From: JAVBNH01 sp031551635
GTDB lineage: Bacteria > Bacillota > Clostridia > Oscillospirales > Acutalibacteraceae
Direction: 5' to 3'
Length of the DNA stretch: 64,000 nt
Assembly: GCA_031551635.1 (NCBI GenBank)
Contig: JAVBNH010000007.1
Coordinates: forward strand, 62,001-126,000
Shown one piece after another: positions 8,140-17,167 of the stretch (position 1 is the first letter of the stretch; each line of letters begins with the position of its first letter). Both the position numbers and the translations under genes were made by a program. Below the pieces are notes generated by a model, which worked only from the letters and a program-made list of their open reading frames with translations, was not told where the DNA came from and ran no database searches.

Positions 8140-8813
8140 TGCTAAAGCTTAAATCAGAGCGGTTAACGCCGCTTTTTCTGGGAACTTACTGCGTCTCATT
8201 TTATCTGGTGTGGGCTGCGTTAAATTTTACGCTTTTTCCTTTTATGCAGTCGCAGCTCAGCAATGGCTGGCTTTGTGAAATTATTGAAGCGGTAATAAAA
8301 ACGCTCGTCTGGGCATTACCCGCGCTGTTAATAATAAAAAAATATGAGTCGAACCTACTGCTTCGTTATTCCGAAATTTTCAAAAGCGCTTTTAAATGGA
8401 AAGAGCCGTTACTGATTGCGGGAGGTTTTATCCTCTACAACCTTGTCGGCTCTTTTTCACAGAAAAAGGAAATATCGATTAGTGAAAGCTTTTTCGTTCC
8501 CGACATTATCGGCGCAGTATTGATTGCCGGATTCACCGAGGAGCTTGTTTTCAGGGGGCTTATCCTAAACGCGACCTTTAGCCGGCTAGGCATGAACAAA
8601 GCAATCGCGCTGAGCGGTTTAATGTTTCTTGTTATTCATTTTCCGCTGTGGATGGTTCAGGGTAAATTCATTTATGCCTTTCAAAGCGGCGGAATAATTT
8701 CTGTTTTTGCTTTAGGCTGTATTTTTTCGTGGATATTCCTGAAAACAAAAAATATTTTTGTCCCAATAATACTGCATATGCTTTGGAATCTGCTTGTTAA
8801 TCTGCTCTACTAA
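8139..8813 (+). CDS. CPBP family intramembrane metalloprotease
   Basis: A 224-residue protein with about six hydrophobic segments. The CPBP (Abi/CAAX-like) motifs are in order: EELVFRG (about 137-143), a His in the VIHFPLW segment, and HMLWNLLVN near the C-terminus. The Glu-Glu and His residues are the predicted zinc ligands/catalytic residues of this prenyl-protease-like fold. The ATG overlaps the TGA of the lipid kinase by one base. The stop codon TAA is also the first three bases of a dispersed palindromic repeat. The substrate is unknown; relatives act in envelope maturation or bacteriocin self-immunity. Confidence 0.8.
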   Translation: MLKLKSERLTPLFLGTYCVSFYLVWAALNFTLFPFMQSQLSNGWLCEIIEAVIKTLVWALPALLIIKKYESNLLLRYSEIFKSAFKWKEPLLIAGGFILYNLVGSFSQKKEISISESFFVPDIIGAVLIAGFTEELVFRGLILNATFSRLGMNKAIALSGLMFLVIHFPLWMVQGKFIYAFQSGGIISVFALGCIFSWIFLKTKNIFVPIILHMLWNLLVNLLY

Positions 8814-8955
8814 CGTGGGCTTGGCTTGCCAAGAACACAACCCAAGTCTTGTTTTTTGTTGAGTTTCAGCTCACTAAGGTACTAACGTGGGCTTGGCTTG
8901 CCAAGCACACAACCCAAGTCTTGTTTTTTGTTGAGCTTTCAGCTCACTAAGGTAC
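8811..8955. repeat. Two tandem copies of a ~73-bp palindromic dispersed repeat
   Basis: Unit 1 (8811-8882) and unit 2 (8883-8955) both read TAACGTGGGCTTGGCTTGCC, then AACCCAAGTCTTGTTTTTTG, then a GAG..TTTCAGCTC palindrome and AAGGTAC. Each unit holds two palindromes: GTGGGCTTGG/CCAAGC(C/A)CAC and GAGCTTTCAGCTC. Other copies lie at 15118, 17167 and 25008, with a half copy at 56391. The T6 run after the first palindrome could act as a terminator. Confidence 0.9.
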
Positions 8956-8975
8956 TAAACCTTGTAAAATAATTC

Positions 8976-9012
8976 ACCCTGCCAACAGTTTGTGTAGTTG
9001 GCAGGGTTTTTA
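8976..9012 (+). terminator. Terminator after the lipid kinase/CPBP operon
   Basis: ACCCTGCCAAC (8976-8986) pairs with GTTGGCAGGGT (8997-9007) and is followed by TTTT. It separates this operon from the convergent gene at 9034. Confidence 0.85.
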
Positions 9013-9033
9013 TAATCATGTCAGCGGGTATAA

Positions 9034-10908
9034 TCAGTTATACGCGTTAAAATCAAAGAAGCCTCTGTTGCCGAAGATTTTGAAAACCATATCGCTGAAG
9101 AATTTGAAAATCTTTTCGGTAAAAGTCATCTGAGTTTTATCAGCGGGGGGATTATAAGCGGAGCCGGTGACCTCGGCAATGGCTTTTTTCAGGTTTTCGG
9201 CGAGTTCATTTGTCTTTGTCTGATCACCTTCATAAACTGAGTAGAAATAATTGACAGCTTCGTCATAGGCAGCTTCAAACGCGGGCATTTTGTCTGAGTT
9301 AACAACCTTTGAGGGGTCTGCGAATATTGCCTTTGAATCCTTGATTCTATTATATAAATCGTTGGATTTTCGCCCTGTAATGAACTGCGGGAAACGGCTG
9401 TCGGAATCCACATCCTTGATTTCGCCTGTAACGATTCTTGTTGCCAGCTTTATAACAAGGTCACAGCGCCCGACTTCATGATGGGTGTTGTAATAGAACC
9501 AGACATTGTCCCGGAAAAGACAGCTCGAGGCATCAACACCCTTGTCAGGCGAGATGTAATCAGCGTCCGCCGCGGCGAGATAAGCGCTGTCAAACTGTGT
9601 TCCGGCGGGGGCGTAATTCGCGCCGAGCGAGGTAGAGTTTACGCCGATTATAGCGTCTGAATTTGTAGTAAGCGTCGATTTCATAATACCGAAGAAGTTA
9701 TAATCCTGAACACTGTAGTCAAGATTGTAACCGCAGATATTGTATATCTCAACGCCGTAATTGTCATGCATATCAGTGAGATTATCCCGGAGCGCAAGCT
9801 GAGAAGCGTAAAATGCGTCTGTTTTTTCGCGTAGCGCAGCTCTTTCGGGATTATTTTCGCTGCTCATATATCTCTGCGCGAGTGCGGGATACCTTCCGGA
9901 GGGCACCATTGCCCAGAACTGCGGAGAATTGAGGATAAAGGTTTCAAGAATTCCGTCAACCGCTCTTGTAAGCGCCTTTTCAAAAACAGGGCGGGGTAGG
10001 ATTCTCAGAGCGATATTGAGAATATAGCCGACTGTCGCGTCGCCGTTCATCTCCTTCATGATTTTGGGGAAGAAATCGGAGTGAATAAACTGATCCTCAA
10101 GAATAAAGTCTCGGGCGATAAAATCGGCAATAACATCCGCACCGTCAAGCAGTGAGACAATGTTTATAATTTTATCAACATCACCGAAATTCGCGACACC
10201 GCTGTTCGCCCACGCGGTCAGAACGGTTCCGCCGAGGCTGACCGGGCATAGGTTAACCTTGTCCTTGCCGCTGTCCGCCTTGACAAAATCTATATAGTCC
10301 TGAAGATTTTTGCCGTTGTCTATAGGGTTACCCAACAGAGGAAAAGCAAAGAGGTAGAGATTCTCGTTGCCGACTATTTCAGCGTATTCCTGCATGGGAA
10401 GCGCACGGAAAAAGTCGTTTCTGTCTTTTTCAGACATTTCGGCGACGGAGGTGTTGAAGGTGACTGTTTTGATGTTTTCAGCCGTAGTCCCGTCGGGATT
10501 TGATTTCTGGACATAAAAGAGGTCGCACATAAATTTATAAATAGCATCGGTGATACCTCTGTCGCGCTGGGCGAGAAGAGTCGAAACCGCCGGAACAAAA
10601 AGGGTGTTCATCGCCTTACCGACAAGGTTTTCATCGTCGATAATCATCAGTCCGCCTGAAAGCTCAGTGCCGTTCGCGTTAACTACTGGCTCGCCGTTTT
10701 CGTCGGCAAGATAGCTCTGCGACTGGCTGATTCCAGGCAGAACGATAGTCGGGTAAATTTCGTCTGTTTTATTAGCCTTAATCTCCTCAAGGTAGGCGTT
10801 GTAAACATCGTCGGCAGCTGCCGAGGCTGTGAAAGACGCGCTGAAAAGAGTCAGCAGCATGGCAAGCGAGAGCAAAACGGCAAAAACCCTGGTTGTTTTC
10901 TTTTTCAC
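9034..10908 (-). CDS. Secreted alpha/beta-hydrolase-like protein
   Basis: A 624-residue exported protein. The signal peptide (about 1-31) ends in SASFTASAAA. An early YPTIVLPGISQS segment suits an oxyanion-hole strand. VNLCPVSLGGTVLTAW (about 213-228) contains a G/P-x-S-x-G-G nucleophile elbow. The remaining catalytic residues cannot be assigned by eye. It ends in an amphipathic Phe-rich helix (EKIFKFFSDMVFKIFG). The start is GTG at 10906-10908 with AAGGGA upstream. A lipase or esterase role is probable but the substrate is unknown. It is transcribed convergently with the CPBP gene. Confidence 0.6.
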   Translation of the reverse strand: MKKKTTRVFAVLLSLAMLLTLFSASFTASAAADDVYNAYLEEIKANKTDEIYPTIVLPGISQSQSYLADENGEPVVNANGTELSGGLMIIDDENLVGKAMNTLFVPAVSTLLAQRDRGITDAIYKFMCDLFYVQKSNPDGTTAENIKTVTFNTSVAEMSEKDRNDFFRALPMQEYAEIVGNENLYLFAFPLLGNPIDNGKNLQDYIDFVKADSGKDKVNLCPVSLGGTVLTAWANSGVANFGDVDKIINIVSLLDGADVIADFIARDFILEDQFIHSDFFPKIMKEMNGDATVGYILNIALRILPRPVFEKALTRAVDGILETFILNSPQFWAMVPSGRYPALAQRYMSSENNPERAALREKTDAFYASQLALRDNLTDMHDNYGVEIYNICGYNLDYSVQDYNFFGIMKSTLTTNSDAIIGVNSTSLGANYAPAGTQFDSAYLAAADADYISPDKGVDASSCLFRDNVWFYYNTHHEVGRCDLVIKLATRIVTGEIKDVDSDSRFPQFITGRKSNDLYNRIKDSKAIFADPSKVVNSDKMPAFEAAYDEAVNYFYSVYEGDQTKTNELAENLKKAIAEVTGSAYNPPADKTQMTFTEKIFKFFSDMVFKIFGNRGFFDFNAYN

Positions 10909-10925
10909 AATAAATCAAGTCCCTT

Positions 10926-10980
10926 CAAAAAAATAGAAGCAAAGAATAATCGGTTAAACCAACTATTATTGCTTCTATTA
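10926..10980 (-). terminator. Terminator of the 15094-11025 gene group
   Basis: On the minus strand, AATAGAAGCAATAAT pairs with an interrupted complementary arm and is followed by a T7 run (plus-strand A7 at about 10927-10933). It lies about 45 bases after the stop of the 11025 gene. Confidence 0.75.
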
Positions 10981-11024
10981 AACCACATTTTTGTATTATT
11001 TTCAATAGTTTCGGGAAAGTTAAA

Positions 11025-12335
11025 TTACTTTTCGGCTAAAATAATGTAATAATACGCGCTTCCCTTTGAATCCTTTGACGCAGTCAGAGTAAATGAGCCG
11101 TCATTATTCGATACAGGATTAATGAGATTTAGGAATTTTTCGTTGTACAATACTTTTCCGCTGCCGGTTTTGAGGTTCCCGAGGAGGATAGCCGCATGAT
11201 TGAGCGAATAACCCCTCATAAAAACCGCGCCGCTGCTCTCGTCAATGCAAATCTGGTCCGGCTTGAAGTCGCTCACAGAGCCTGCGTTTATTTTATAGCT
11301 CTCCTTGGTCACCATATTGAAAACCGAAAGAGTAGCCTTTTCGATAATATAATCGCCGTACCGCAGATAGTTGTTCTTAAAGTCGCCGGTGAAGGACTTG
11401 ATTACCTCCTCCTTGCTGCCTGCCTTTCTGTCCTTGTGCAGTACCGCGTCAAAGCCGGTTGCTGTATTTTTAAGACAGATAAAACCGTCATCGACATTTT
11501 TCGCATAGAAATCACTGATGTCCTCAATCATGCGGTAATTATCAACATTGTTGTGCCCTTTGTTTCCGCTCTCAAAGAGGTCAAGCTTTTTATTTGCGCC
11601 ATCTGTCTCATAAAAACGTGAGGAGAAGAAAAGCAGCTCGCCCTTGCAGTCATTCATTACATCGGTTGTAAACAGAGAGTAGTCAGCCCTTTTCGCACCC
11701 ATCTTGTCCGGCTGGCGGTTCTCCTCTGAGAGAATCCGGCTTGTTTCGCCGTTAGTGATGTTACAGTAATAGGGCTCCTCATATATTTTATTATTAATGT
11801 AAAAATCCTCGACTGTAGTGTCAACCGCGAGCATATATGCACCCTTTTTGCTGAACTGAGCGGGGGTATTCATCAGATGGAAAAAGGCATAATCATAAAT
11901 TTTAATGGTGTCAGTAGTGAGCTGGGGAGTGAAAAGCCCGTAACCGGAGGTTTTTCCGTCCTTTGTCAGGTAATAAATCTTTGCGGGAATTTTCTGCTCG
12001 CTCATGTTGACCTTCACGGAGAAGGAGCCCGTCGCCTCGAGAGGAGACAGTGAGCTGTTTTTATATTCATAAAACTTCACCTCACCCGAGGTGTTTATTG
12101 TGAAATATACATTTTCAATATCACTCTGCTGCAGCGGTGCCTCAATATCAGATTCCAGTTTAACATAAGCCTGATATTCAGCAGTGTCGACATTTATCAT
12201 CGGATCCTGCGTCGTGGAACCGTTTGACGCCCTGATGTCAAGCTGGTTTTTAATCAAAGCGGCACTTGTTGCGATTATGGCGACAAGCAGAATCGCTCCG
12301 GCAATGTAATAGCTTTTTTTCATTTTATTTTTCAT
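11025..12335 (-). CDS. Membrane-anchored hypothetical protein
   Basis: A 436-residue protein with one N-terminal transmembrane segment (about 9-28) and a long extracytoplasmic part rich in beta-type sequence. It contains repeated short segments, such as NYLRYGDYIIEKATLSVFN and SSGAVFMRGYSLNHAAILLG, that resemble blades of a propeller, but no named domain was recognised. GGAAAGG directly precedes the first ATG; a second ATG at 12323 is an alternative start. It follows the short-chain dehydrogenase by 35 bases and ends at a strong terminator, so it is probably last in an operon with the two lipoproteins. Confidence 0.6.
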   Translation of the reverse strand: MKNKMKKSYYIAGAILLVAIIATSAALIKNQLDIRASNGSTTQDPMINVDTAEYQAYVKLESDIEAPLQQSDIENVYFTINTSGEVKFYEYKNSSLSPLEATGSFSVKVNMSEQKIPAKIYYLTKDGKTSGYGLFTPQLTTDTIKIYDYAFFHLMNTPAQFSKKGAYMLAVDTTVEDFYINNKIYEEPYYCNITNGETSRILSEENRQPDKMGAKRADYSLFTTDVMNDCKGELLFFSSRFYETDGANKKLDLFESGNKGHNNVDNYRMIEDISDFYAKNVDDGFICLKNTATGFDAVLHKDRKAGSKEEVIKSFTGDFKNNYLRYGDYIIEKATLSVFNMVTKESYKINAGSVSDFKPDQICIDESSGAVFMRGYSLNHAAILLGNLKTGSGKVLYNEKFLNLINPVSNNDGSFTLTASKDSKGSAYYYIILAEK

Positions 12336-12370
12336 GCCTTTCCGTAAAAATATTATCCGAAATTTCTGTT

Positions 12371-13123
12371 TTAGCAGAACATGCCGCCGTTGAGCGATAA
12401 AACATGTCCGGTGATATACGAGGCTTCGCCGCTGGCGAGAAAGAGTACAGCGTCGGCAATCTCACCGCAGCTGCCGAGCCTTGAGAGCGGTATTTCAGCG
12501 CATAAGGCGTCAATTTCCTCTTTGGAAAAAGACGAGAGCATATCGGTGTTTACAGCACCGGGCGAAACCGCGTTAACGGTAATGCCTGAAGGCGCAAGCT
12601 CCTTAGCAAGAGCCTTTGTCAGCCCGATAAGCCCGGCTTTCGCCGCCGAATAATGCACCTCGCAGGAAGCTCCGACCTCGCCCCACATGGACGAGATATT
12701 GATTATCCTACCTGATTTTTGTCTAATCATTTCTTTCGCGGCGCGGCGGCAGAAATAAAACGGGGCTGAGAGATTCACCGCAAGCATTTCATTCCACTCA
12801 CTGTCGGTAATGTCGCAAAACAGCTTCTGTGCAGCGATGCCCGCGTTATTAACTAGAATATCTATTGTTTTAAGCTCAGCAAAAGCCTCATCAAAAGCGG
12901 CATTAATTTCGCCCGCATTCGCGTTGTCGCATTTAATGGCTTTTACAGTTTGTCCGAGAGCGTGAAGCTCTCCGGTAAGCTCAAGAGCCTTTTCGCGTGA
13001 GGAGTTATAGGTGAAGGCTGTCTTAACTCCGCACATGCTTAGCTGCCGCACTATCTGCGCGCCGATGCCCCGTGAGCCGCCAGTGACAAGTGCGGTTTTG
13101 CCTTCTAAGCTATGCTTGCTCAT
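12371..13123 (-). CDS. Short-chain dehydrogenase/reductase, FabG-like
   Basis: A 250-residue cytoplasmic NAD(P)-dependent oxidoreductase. The cofactor motif TGGSRGIG is at about 14-21 and NNAG at about 91-94. The catalytic set is Ser in INISSMWG and Tyr-Lys in YSAAK (about 157-161). The ending YITGHVLSLNGGMFC is typical of 3-oxoacyl-ACP reductases. The ATG overlaps the stop of the upstream lipoprotein gene by 4 bases. An enzyme translated together with lipoproteins is unusual for fatty acid synthesis, so another SDR substrate is possible. Confidence 0.8.
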   Translation of the reverse strand: MSKHSLEGKTALVTGGSRGIGAQIVRQLSMCGVKTAFTYNSSREKALELTGELHALGQTVKAIKCDNANAGEINAAFDEAFAELKTIDILVNNAGIAAQKLFCDITDSEWNEMLAVNLSAPFYFCRRAAKEMIRQKSGRIINISSMWGEVGASCEVHYSAAKAGLIGLTKALAKELAPSGITVNAVSPGAVNTDMLSSFSKEEIDALCAEIPLSRLGSCGEIADAVLFLASGEASYITGHVLSLNGGMFC

Positions 13124-14085
13124 TCCGGTGAAACCCCAAGCTCACTGAAGAAGGAGAGGAAGTTTTTATCGGCATAATCTGAGGGGATTGAGACATCCGC
13201 GGCGGATACATTGCCGTCTAGCAGGGTAATATCCATGGAGCTTTTGATAACATTATCGCTGTCGGCAGTCTCGATTCCTGCAAGCTGGTTGTCTGAAAAA
13301 TAAAAATTTATCGTGCTGCCGGACGATTTGGGATAGGTGTAACGAACCGCCGGCTTGGAGTCAAATGTCTGAGCGGAAATTGCCGGTGCGGAGGAAAAGT
13401 CAATGTCTTTTACAAGCCCCTGCTCCGCGAATTTCGCGATATTTAAATCTTCTGTGCTTATGCCGCCCATAGCGAATAAAAACGAAGGTACTTTAGCATA
13501 TATTTTTTTCTCGGCGCTGGACATTGTTATTTTGTCGCCGTCAATATACATCTCAATCGCTACACCGTCAAAATCAGTTTTTATTTTCGATTTGCCGCCA
13601 AAAATAACCAGATCCATCACAAGCTTTTCACCGTCGGTATTTAACTGGCTTGCCTTCAGGCGGTAGTTTCCGGAGTTTATCGCCGCTGCTATGTTTTTAA
13701 TGACGGTGATGTTTCCGTCAGCCTCGGTCACGGGAACAAGATATGTTACCTGAGGCGCGGTAGTTGCCGCGGAAGTTGAGGCAGGGTTAAGCGAGGTGGT
13801 TTCACCGGAATTAGCCGATGTCGAGGAGGCGGTTGTCGCGGGGATGCGAACCTCGAGTATCTTTGTGCTTCCGTCTTCATCCGTAACCTGCTGAGTAAGC
13901 GCGTTACCGTTTTCATCCGTGAGCACCTCGAGAGGTAAAGCTTCAGCTAATGTCTGCGGGACGGTTGACTGAGTCAGTTCGGGCACGGTGGTCTCGCCGC
14001 CTGGATTGTTTTTTTTGCAGGAGCTTATGATTATCGTAAGCGCGATTATCATGCAAATAAAAACAGAAATTTTCTTTTTATTCAT
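13120..14085 (-). CDS. Lipoprotein with Thr-rich linker (paralogue 1)
   Basis: A 321-residue protein. The signal peptide ends in lipobox IISSC (Cys at about 23), so a membrane lipoprotein is expected. A Thr/Ser-rich linker (about 85-110) leads to a C-terminal globular domain of about 190 residues. That domain has alternating hydrophobic strands (LVMDLVIFGGKSKIKTDF, VAIEMYIDGDKITM). It resembles the lipoprotein at 14126-15094 in order of elements and in its end (DYADKNFLSFF versus NYTSKNAMTFF), so the two arose by duplication. The DELTDENGN segment resembles the LVTDSAGEPMT segment of the paralogue. Function unknown. Confidence 0.65.
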   Translation of the reverse strand: MNKKKISVFICMIIALTIIISSCKKNNPGGETTVPELTQSTVPQTLAEALPLEVLTDENGNALTQQVTDEDGSTKILEVRIPATTASSTSANSGETTSLNPASTSAATTAPQVTYLVPVTEADGNITVIKNIAAAINSGNYRLKASQLNTDGEKLVMDLVIFGGKSKIKTDFDGVAIEMYIDGDKITMSSAEKKIYAKVPSFLFAMGGISTEDLNIAKFAEQGLVKDIDFSSAPAISAQTFDSKPAVRYTYPKSSGSTINFYFSDNQLAGIETADSDNVIKSSMDITLLDGNVSAADVSIPSDYADKNFLSFFSELGVSPE

Positions 14086-14125
14086 GTTCTCACTAAATTT
14101 CCTTTCATTTTTTACGCAAATATAA

Positions 14126-15094
14126 TTACATAAAAGAGCCGAAGAAGGTCATGGCGTTTTTGCTGGTGTAATTCGCGGGAACCTTAATATCACTGTCTCC
14201 GTTGATTTTATCAAGCAGCTTCACCTGCATGAAAACATTGGTTTTTCCGGCGGTGTCAAGGCCTTTGAAAGCATAAATATTTGTGCCTTCATAAAGGAAA
14301 ATAGCCTTGCCGTCCTGAGCGGGATATGTGTAGGAGGTGTAGGTTTTCTCGTCGATTGTTTCGCTGGAGACAGTCGGAGTCGCGTTGTAGTCAATATTCA
14401 TTTTCAACTCGCCCACCAGTTCCGAAGGGTTGAGCTCCTCCACGGACATCCCCATCATTGATTGCAAAAACGAATTAAATTCGGTATAGGAGGAGGTTGA
14501 GGGATCGCTCATGAATATTTTATTGTCATACATATGCACGCCGAGAATTTTCCCTTCCGAAAATTCCATATTTGTTCTGATTCCGGAATTCGTGAAATAT
14601 AAATCAACCTCACTAGCCTCGTCTTCATTACCCTCAGAGACGAAAATGATATGAAATTCCCCGTCGCTTAAGGCTTTCGCCCCGGTTTTGGAAGCGGCGA
14701 CATTCGGGTCTGCGGGATCGGGCGCCTTTGTTTCGGCTGTCGTGGGCGGTGCCTCGGTGACAACAACGGTGCTGCCTTCCTCGTCAGTTTGGATTTCTGT
14801 AGTTGGTGTGCTTACCGGTGCTTTAGTCGCGGGAGGCTTAGTCTCAGGGCTCGCGTAAATATAGAAGGATTTTACATTGCCCTCTGCATCGGTTTCTGTC
14901 TTTGTCATGGGCTCTCCGGCGGAGTCAGTCACAAGAACCATGTTGTTGTAAACCGGAGCGGGACCCTGAGCAGTAGAGGTTTCGGCAGTTGAGCCAGCAC
15001 CATCGTCCGAGCAGGCGGAAAAAAGGGAAACAATAAGAAGCAGGCTCATTGCCGCGGCAATAACCTTCTTTGGTGAAACCATATTAATGCTCAT
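14126..15094 (-). CDS. Lipoprotein with Thr/Pro-rich linker (paralogue 2)
   Basis: A 322-residue protein with signal peptide and lipobox (LFSAC, Cys at about 28). A Pro/Thr linker (about 85-130) is followed by a domain of about 185 residues homologous to the next gene's product. Forty bases separate it from that gene, so an operon 15094-11025 is likely. AAGGA lies five bases before the first ATG. Such lipoproteins with a folded beta-domain often bind lipids or outer envelope components, but this is only analogy. Confidence 0.65.
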   Translation of the reverse strand: MSINMVSPKKVIAAAMSLLLIVSLFSACSDDGAGSTAETSTAQGPAPVYNNMVLVTDSAGEPMTKTETDAEGNVKSFYIYASPETKPPATKAPVSTPTTEIQTDEEGSTVVVTEAPPTTAETKAPDPADPNVAASKTGAKALSDGEFHIIFVSEGNEDEASEVDLYFTNSGIRTNMEFSEGKILGVHMYDNKIFMSDPSTSSYTEFNSFLQSMMGMSVEELNPSELVGELKMNIDYNATPTVSSETIDEKTYTSYTYPAQDGKAIFLYEGTNIYAFKGLDTAGKTNVFMQVKLLDKINGDSDIKVPANYTSKNAMTFFGSFM

Positions 15095-15117
15095 ACCTTT
15101 CCTTGTTGTTTGTTATA

Positions 15118-15195
15118 GTACCTTAGTGGGCTGAAAGCCCACTAAAAAAACAAGACTTGGGTTGTGGGCTTGCAAGCCAAGCCCACGTTAGGTAC
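15118..15195 (-). repeat. Palindromic dispersed repeat, minus orientation
   Basis: The reverse complement reads GTACCTAACGTGGGCTTGGC through GTGGGCTTTCAGCCCACTAAGGTAC, matching the 8811 repeats. In this copy the second palindrome AGTGGGCTTTCAGCCCACT is perfect. It lies in the divergent spacer between the 15094 gene and the SGNH gene; apart from the promoter at 15326 nothing else is visible in that 300-bp spacer. Confidence 0.9.
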
Positions 15196-15325
15196 ATATA
15201 AAATGATTATATATTATTTCCGCATCAAAAGTAAATAGCTGAGGTGTTTATTGTTTAAAAAATTAACAGTATCATAATAATTTAACAATATCGATATAAT
15301 TCTATCAAATTTCTGTCATTCTTAA

Positions 15326-15354
15326 TTGACTTTATGAGCAAACAGTGATAAAAT
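15326..15354 (+). promoter_or_regulatory. Promoter of the SGNH hydrolase gene
   Basis: TTGACT (15326-15331) and TAAAAT (15349-15354) with a 17-base spacer, about 45 bases before the ATG. Confidence 0.65.
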
Positions 15355-15398
15355 GATGTAAGATTATGTTGTGATGACAAATCGGGAAAGAGATTATT

Positions 15399-17111
15399 AT
15401 GAATAATAAAATAAAAAGGATGTTCCGGGGCGTCTGCGTCATGCTTTGCGTTATTCTGCTTGCATCACCGTTTTTAATGGCGGGTATTTCCGCGAAAGGT
15501 GAGGACTATACATGGGTCGGCTCCTGGAGCACCAGTCCTGTGAAGGCGGGGGTTAAGGTCGGCACCATCAGGCTCATGGATTTTCTTACAAACAGAACCA
15601 TACGCACATGTGTAAAAATGACTCTCGGCGGTGACTGCGTCAGAATCAGGCTTAGCAATATTTACGGCGAAGCCCCCATCACGATTTCACAGGTCGCCCT
15701 CGCGAGGACAAGCCTTTCAAATGACGCGGAAATCATTGAAAACACTAGCGTTCCCCTGTCCTTCTCCGGAAGCGGCAGCGTTACTGTTCCGGCTGGAGAA
15801 TATATATACAGCGATCCGGTGAAATATGAGGTTACAGCCCTCGAAAAACTCAGTGTATCATATTTTGTTTCTTCTTTTACAAACATCACTACCGCCGGAT
15901 TCTACGGCGGCACAACCTATGTCTCAAACGGCAATCAAATCAATTCAAGCTCGCTGAGCGAACCGACAATGCTGCAATTCAATACCGGAAGTATCTCACT
16001 GCATACCATTCCGTTTTTGACAAACATAGATGTCAATGCCCCCGACGCTTATTCAGTGGTGATTTTCGGTGATTCAACCGTCACAAATCAGTCGCCGTAT
16101 TTGCTTGCCGAGAAATTCGTTTTAAATGATATAGAGAATATCGGGGTTCTTCAGCAGGGAATTGTCGGCAACAGGGTGCTGTATTCCGGCGAGGGAGTCA
16201 GCGCCTTCAGTGCCATTTACGGTGAGGCGGCTATTGACCGCTTTGAGCATGATGTCATATCTCAGGCGGGTGTGAAAAAGGTTTTCATTAAAATCGGACT
16301 GAACGATATTTTGCACCCGAAGACGAAAAGCATGGCGGATAAGGCGCCCTTCGCAAGTGTCGAATCCATTATCAGCGGCTATGAAATGCTCATTAAAAAG
16401 GCGAGAGCTAACGGAATTCAAGTGTATTTTTTCCTCAGAAGTTCCTGGAAGGGCTACGGCAGAAGTGTCGGGCTCTCGCAGCCTGATGACCTTGTCTGGA
16501 CAATGGAATCCCAAAGCATGATGGATCAGCTAAACAGCTGGATTCGCTCAACACCGACTATTGACGGCTATATAAATGTTGACGCCCTTAACGACACAGA
16601 GGATAAATACGCGCTTAGGAAGGAATACACCGTTGACGGGGCGCATTTGACCGATGAAGGCGCAAAGGTGCTTGTTGACCAGATTCCGATGAAGTTTTTT
16701 GATATAAACAGCAGTGGCATCGCTCCAATTGCAGAGCTTTATAAGCAGGGTAAGGGCGGAAAGAGCTATTCCTCGCTTCCCGAGTTTTCCTCCGTGGCAA
16801 CGACTATTCCCAATCTGACAACAGCGCCGCAGTCAAGCGCCGCGCAGGGGACCGGTCAAACTACCGCGCCGCTGACAACTCAGGAAGTTTCCGTGAATGA
16901 AACTCAGCAGGGTGGGGTAATAATAAACTCTCAGCAGGGCTATGTGTTAGACTATACAAGTCAGCCTGACAGCATAGCCCAGGGCAGCACCGCCGAAAAA
17001 CCGCCAACCTCGACAAAGGCAAAGGTCGCCGCAGTTGCTTTCGCGCTGATATGCATGGGTGGGGTCATCGGAATGTCCATGTATTTTTCAAGAAAGAGAA
17101 ACACCGAATAG
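15399..17111 (+). CDS. Membrane-anchored SGNH/GDSL-type hydrolase
   Basis: A 570-residue protein with a signal peptide (about 1-32) and an N-terminal beta-rich module starting WVGSWSTSP. The SGNH domain follows: block I VVIFGDSTV (Ser226), an IKIGLNDI segment for block III, and DGAHLTDEG with Asp413 and His416. A Thr/Gln/Ser-rich linker (about 460-535) precedes a C-terminal transmembrane helix and an RKRN positive tail, so the enzyme is tethered outside the cell. The layout resembles secreted carbohydrate esterases acting on acetylated polysaccharides. The catalytic triad is complete; the substrate is inferred. Confidence 0.8.
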   Translation: MNNKIKRMFRGVCVMLCVILLASPFLMAGISAKGEDYTWVGSWSTSPVKAGVKVGTIRLMDFLTNRTIRTCVKMTLGGDCVRIRLSNIYGEAPITISQVALARTSLSNDAEIIENTSVPLSFSGSGSVTVPAGEYIYSDPVKYEVTALEKLSVSYFVSSFTNITTAGFYGGTTYVSNGNQINSSSLSEPTMLQFNTGSISLHTIPFLTNIDVNAPDAYSVVIFGDSTVTNQSPYLLAEKFVLNDIENIGVLQQGIVGNRVLYSGEGVSAFSAIYGEAAIDRFEHDVISQAGVKKVFIKIGLNDILHPKTKSMADKAPFASVESIISGYEMLIKKARANGIQVYFFLRSSWKGYGRSVGLSQPDDLVWTMESQSMMDQLNSWIRSTPTIDGYINVDALNDTEDKYALRKEYTVDGAHLTDEGAKVLVDQIPMKFFDINSSGIAPIAELYKQGKGGKSYSSLPEFSSVATTIPNLTTAPQSSAAQGTGQTTAPLTTQEVSVNETQQGGVIINSQQGYVLDYTSQPDSIAQGSTAEKPPTSTKAKVAAVAFALICMGGVIGMSMYFSRKRNTE

Positions 17112-17141
17112 CATTTTTTGTGATTTTCGTTTATAGAACAT

Positions 17142-17167
17142 AGAAGCGCTGATTATTCAGCGCTTCT
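17142..17167 (+). terminator. Hairpin after the SGNH gene, T-tract replaced by a repeat
   Basis: AGAAGCGCTGA (17142-17152) pairs perfectly with TCAGCGCTTCT (17157-17167). The expected T run is missing, and the dispersed repeat begins at the last base of the stem. The repeat's own T6 run may complete termination. Confidence 0.6.
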
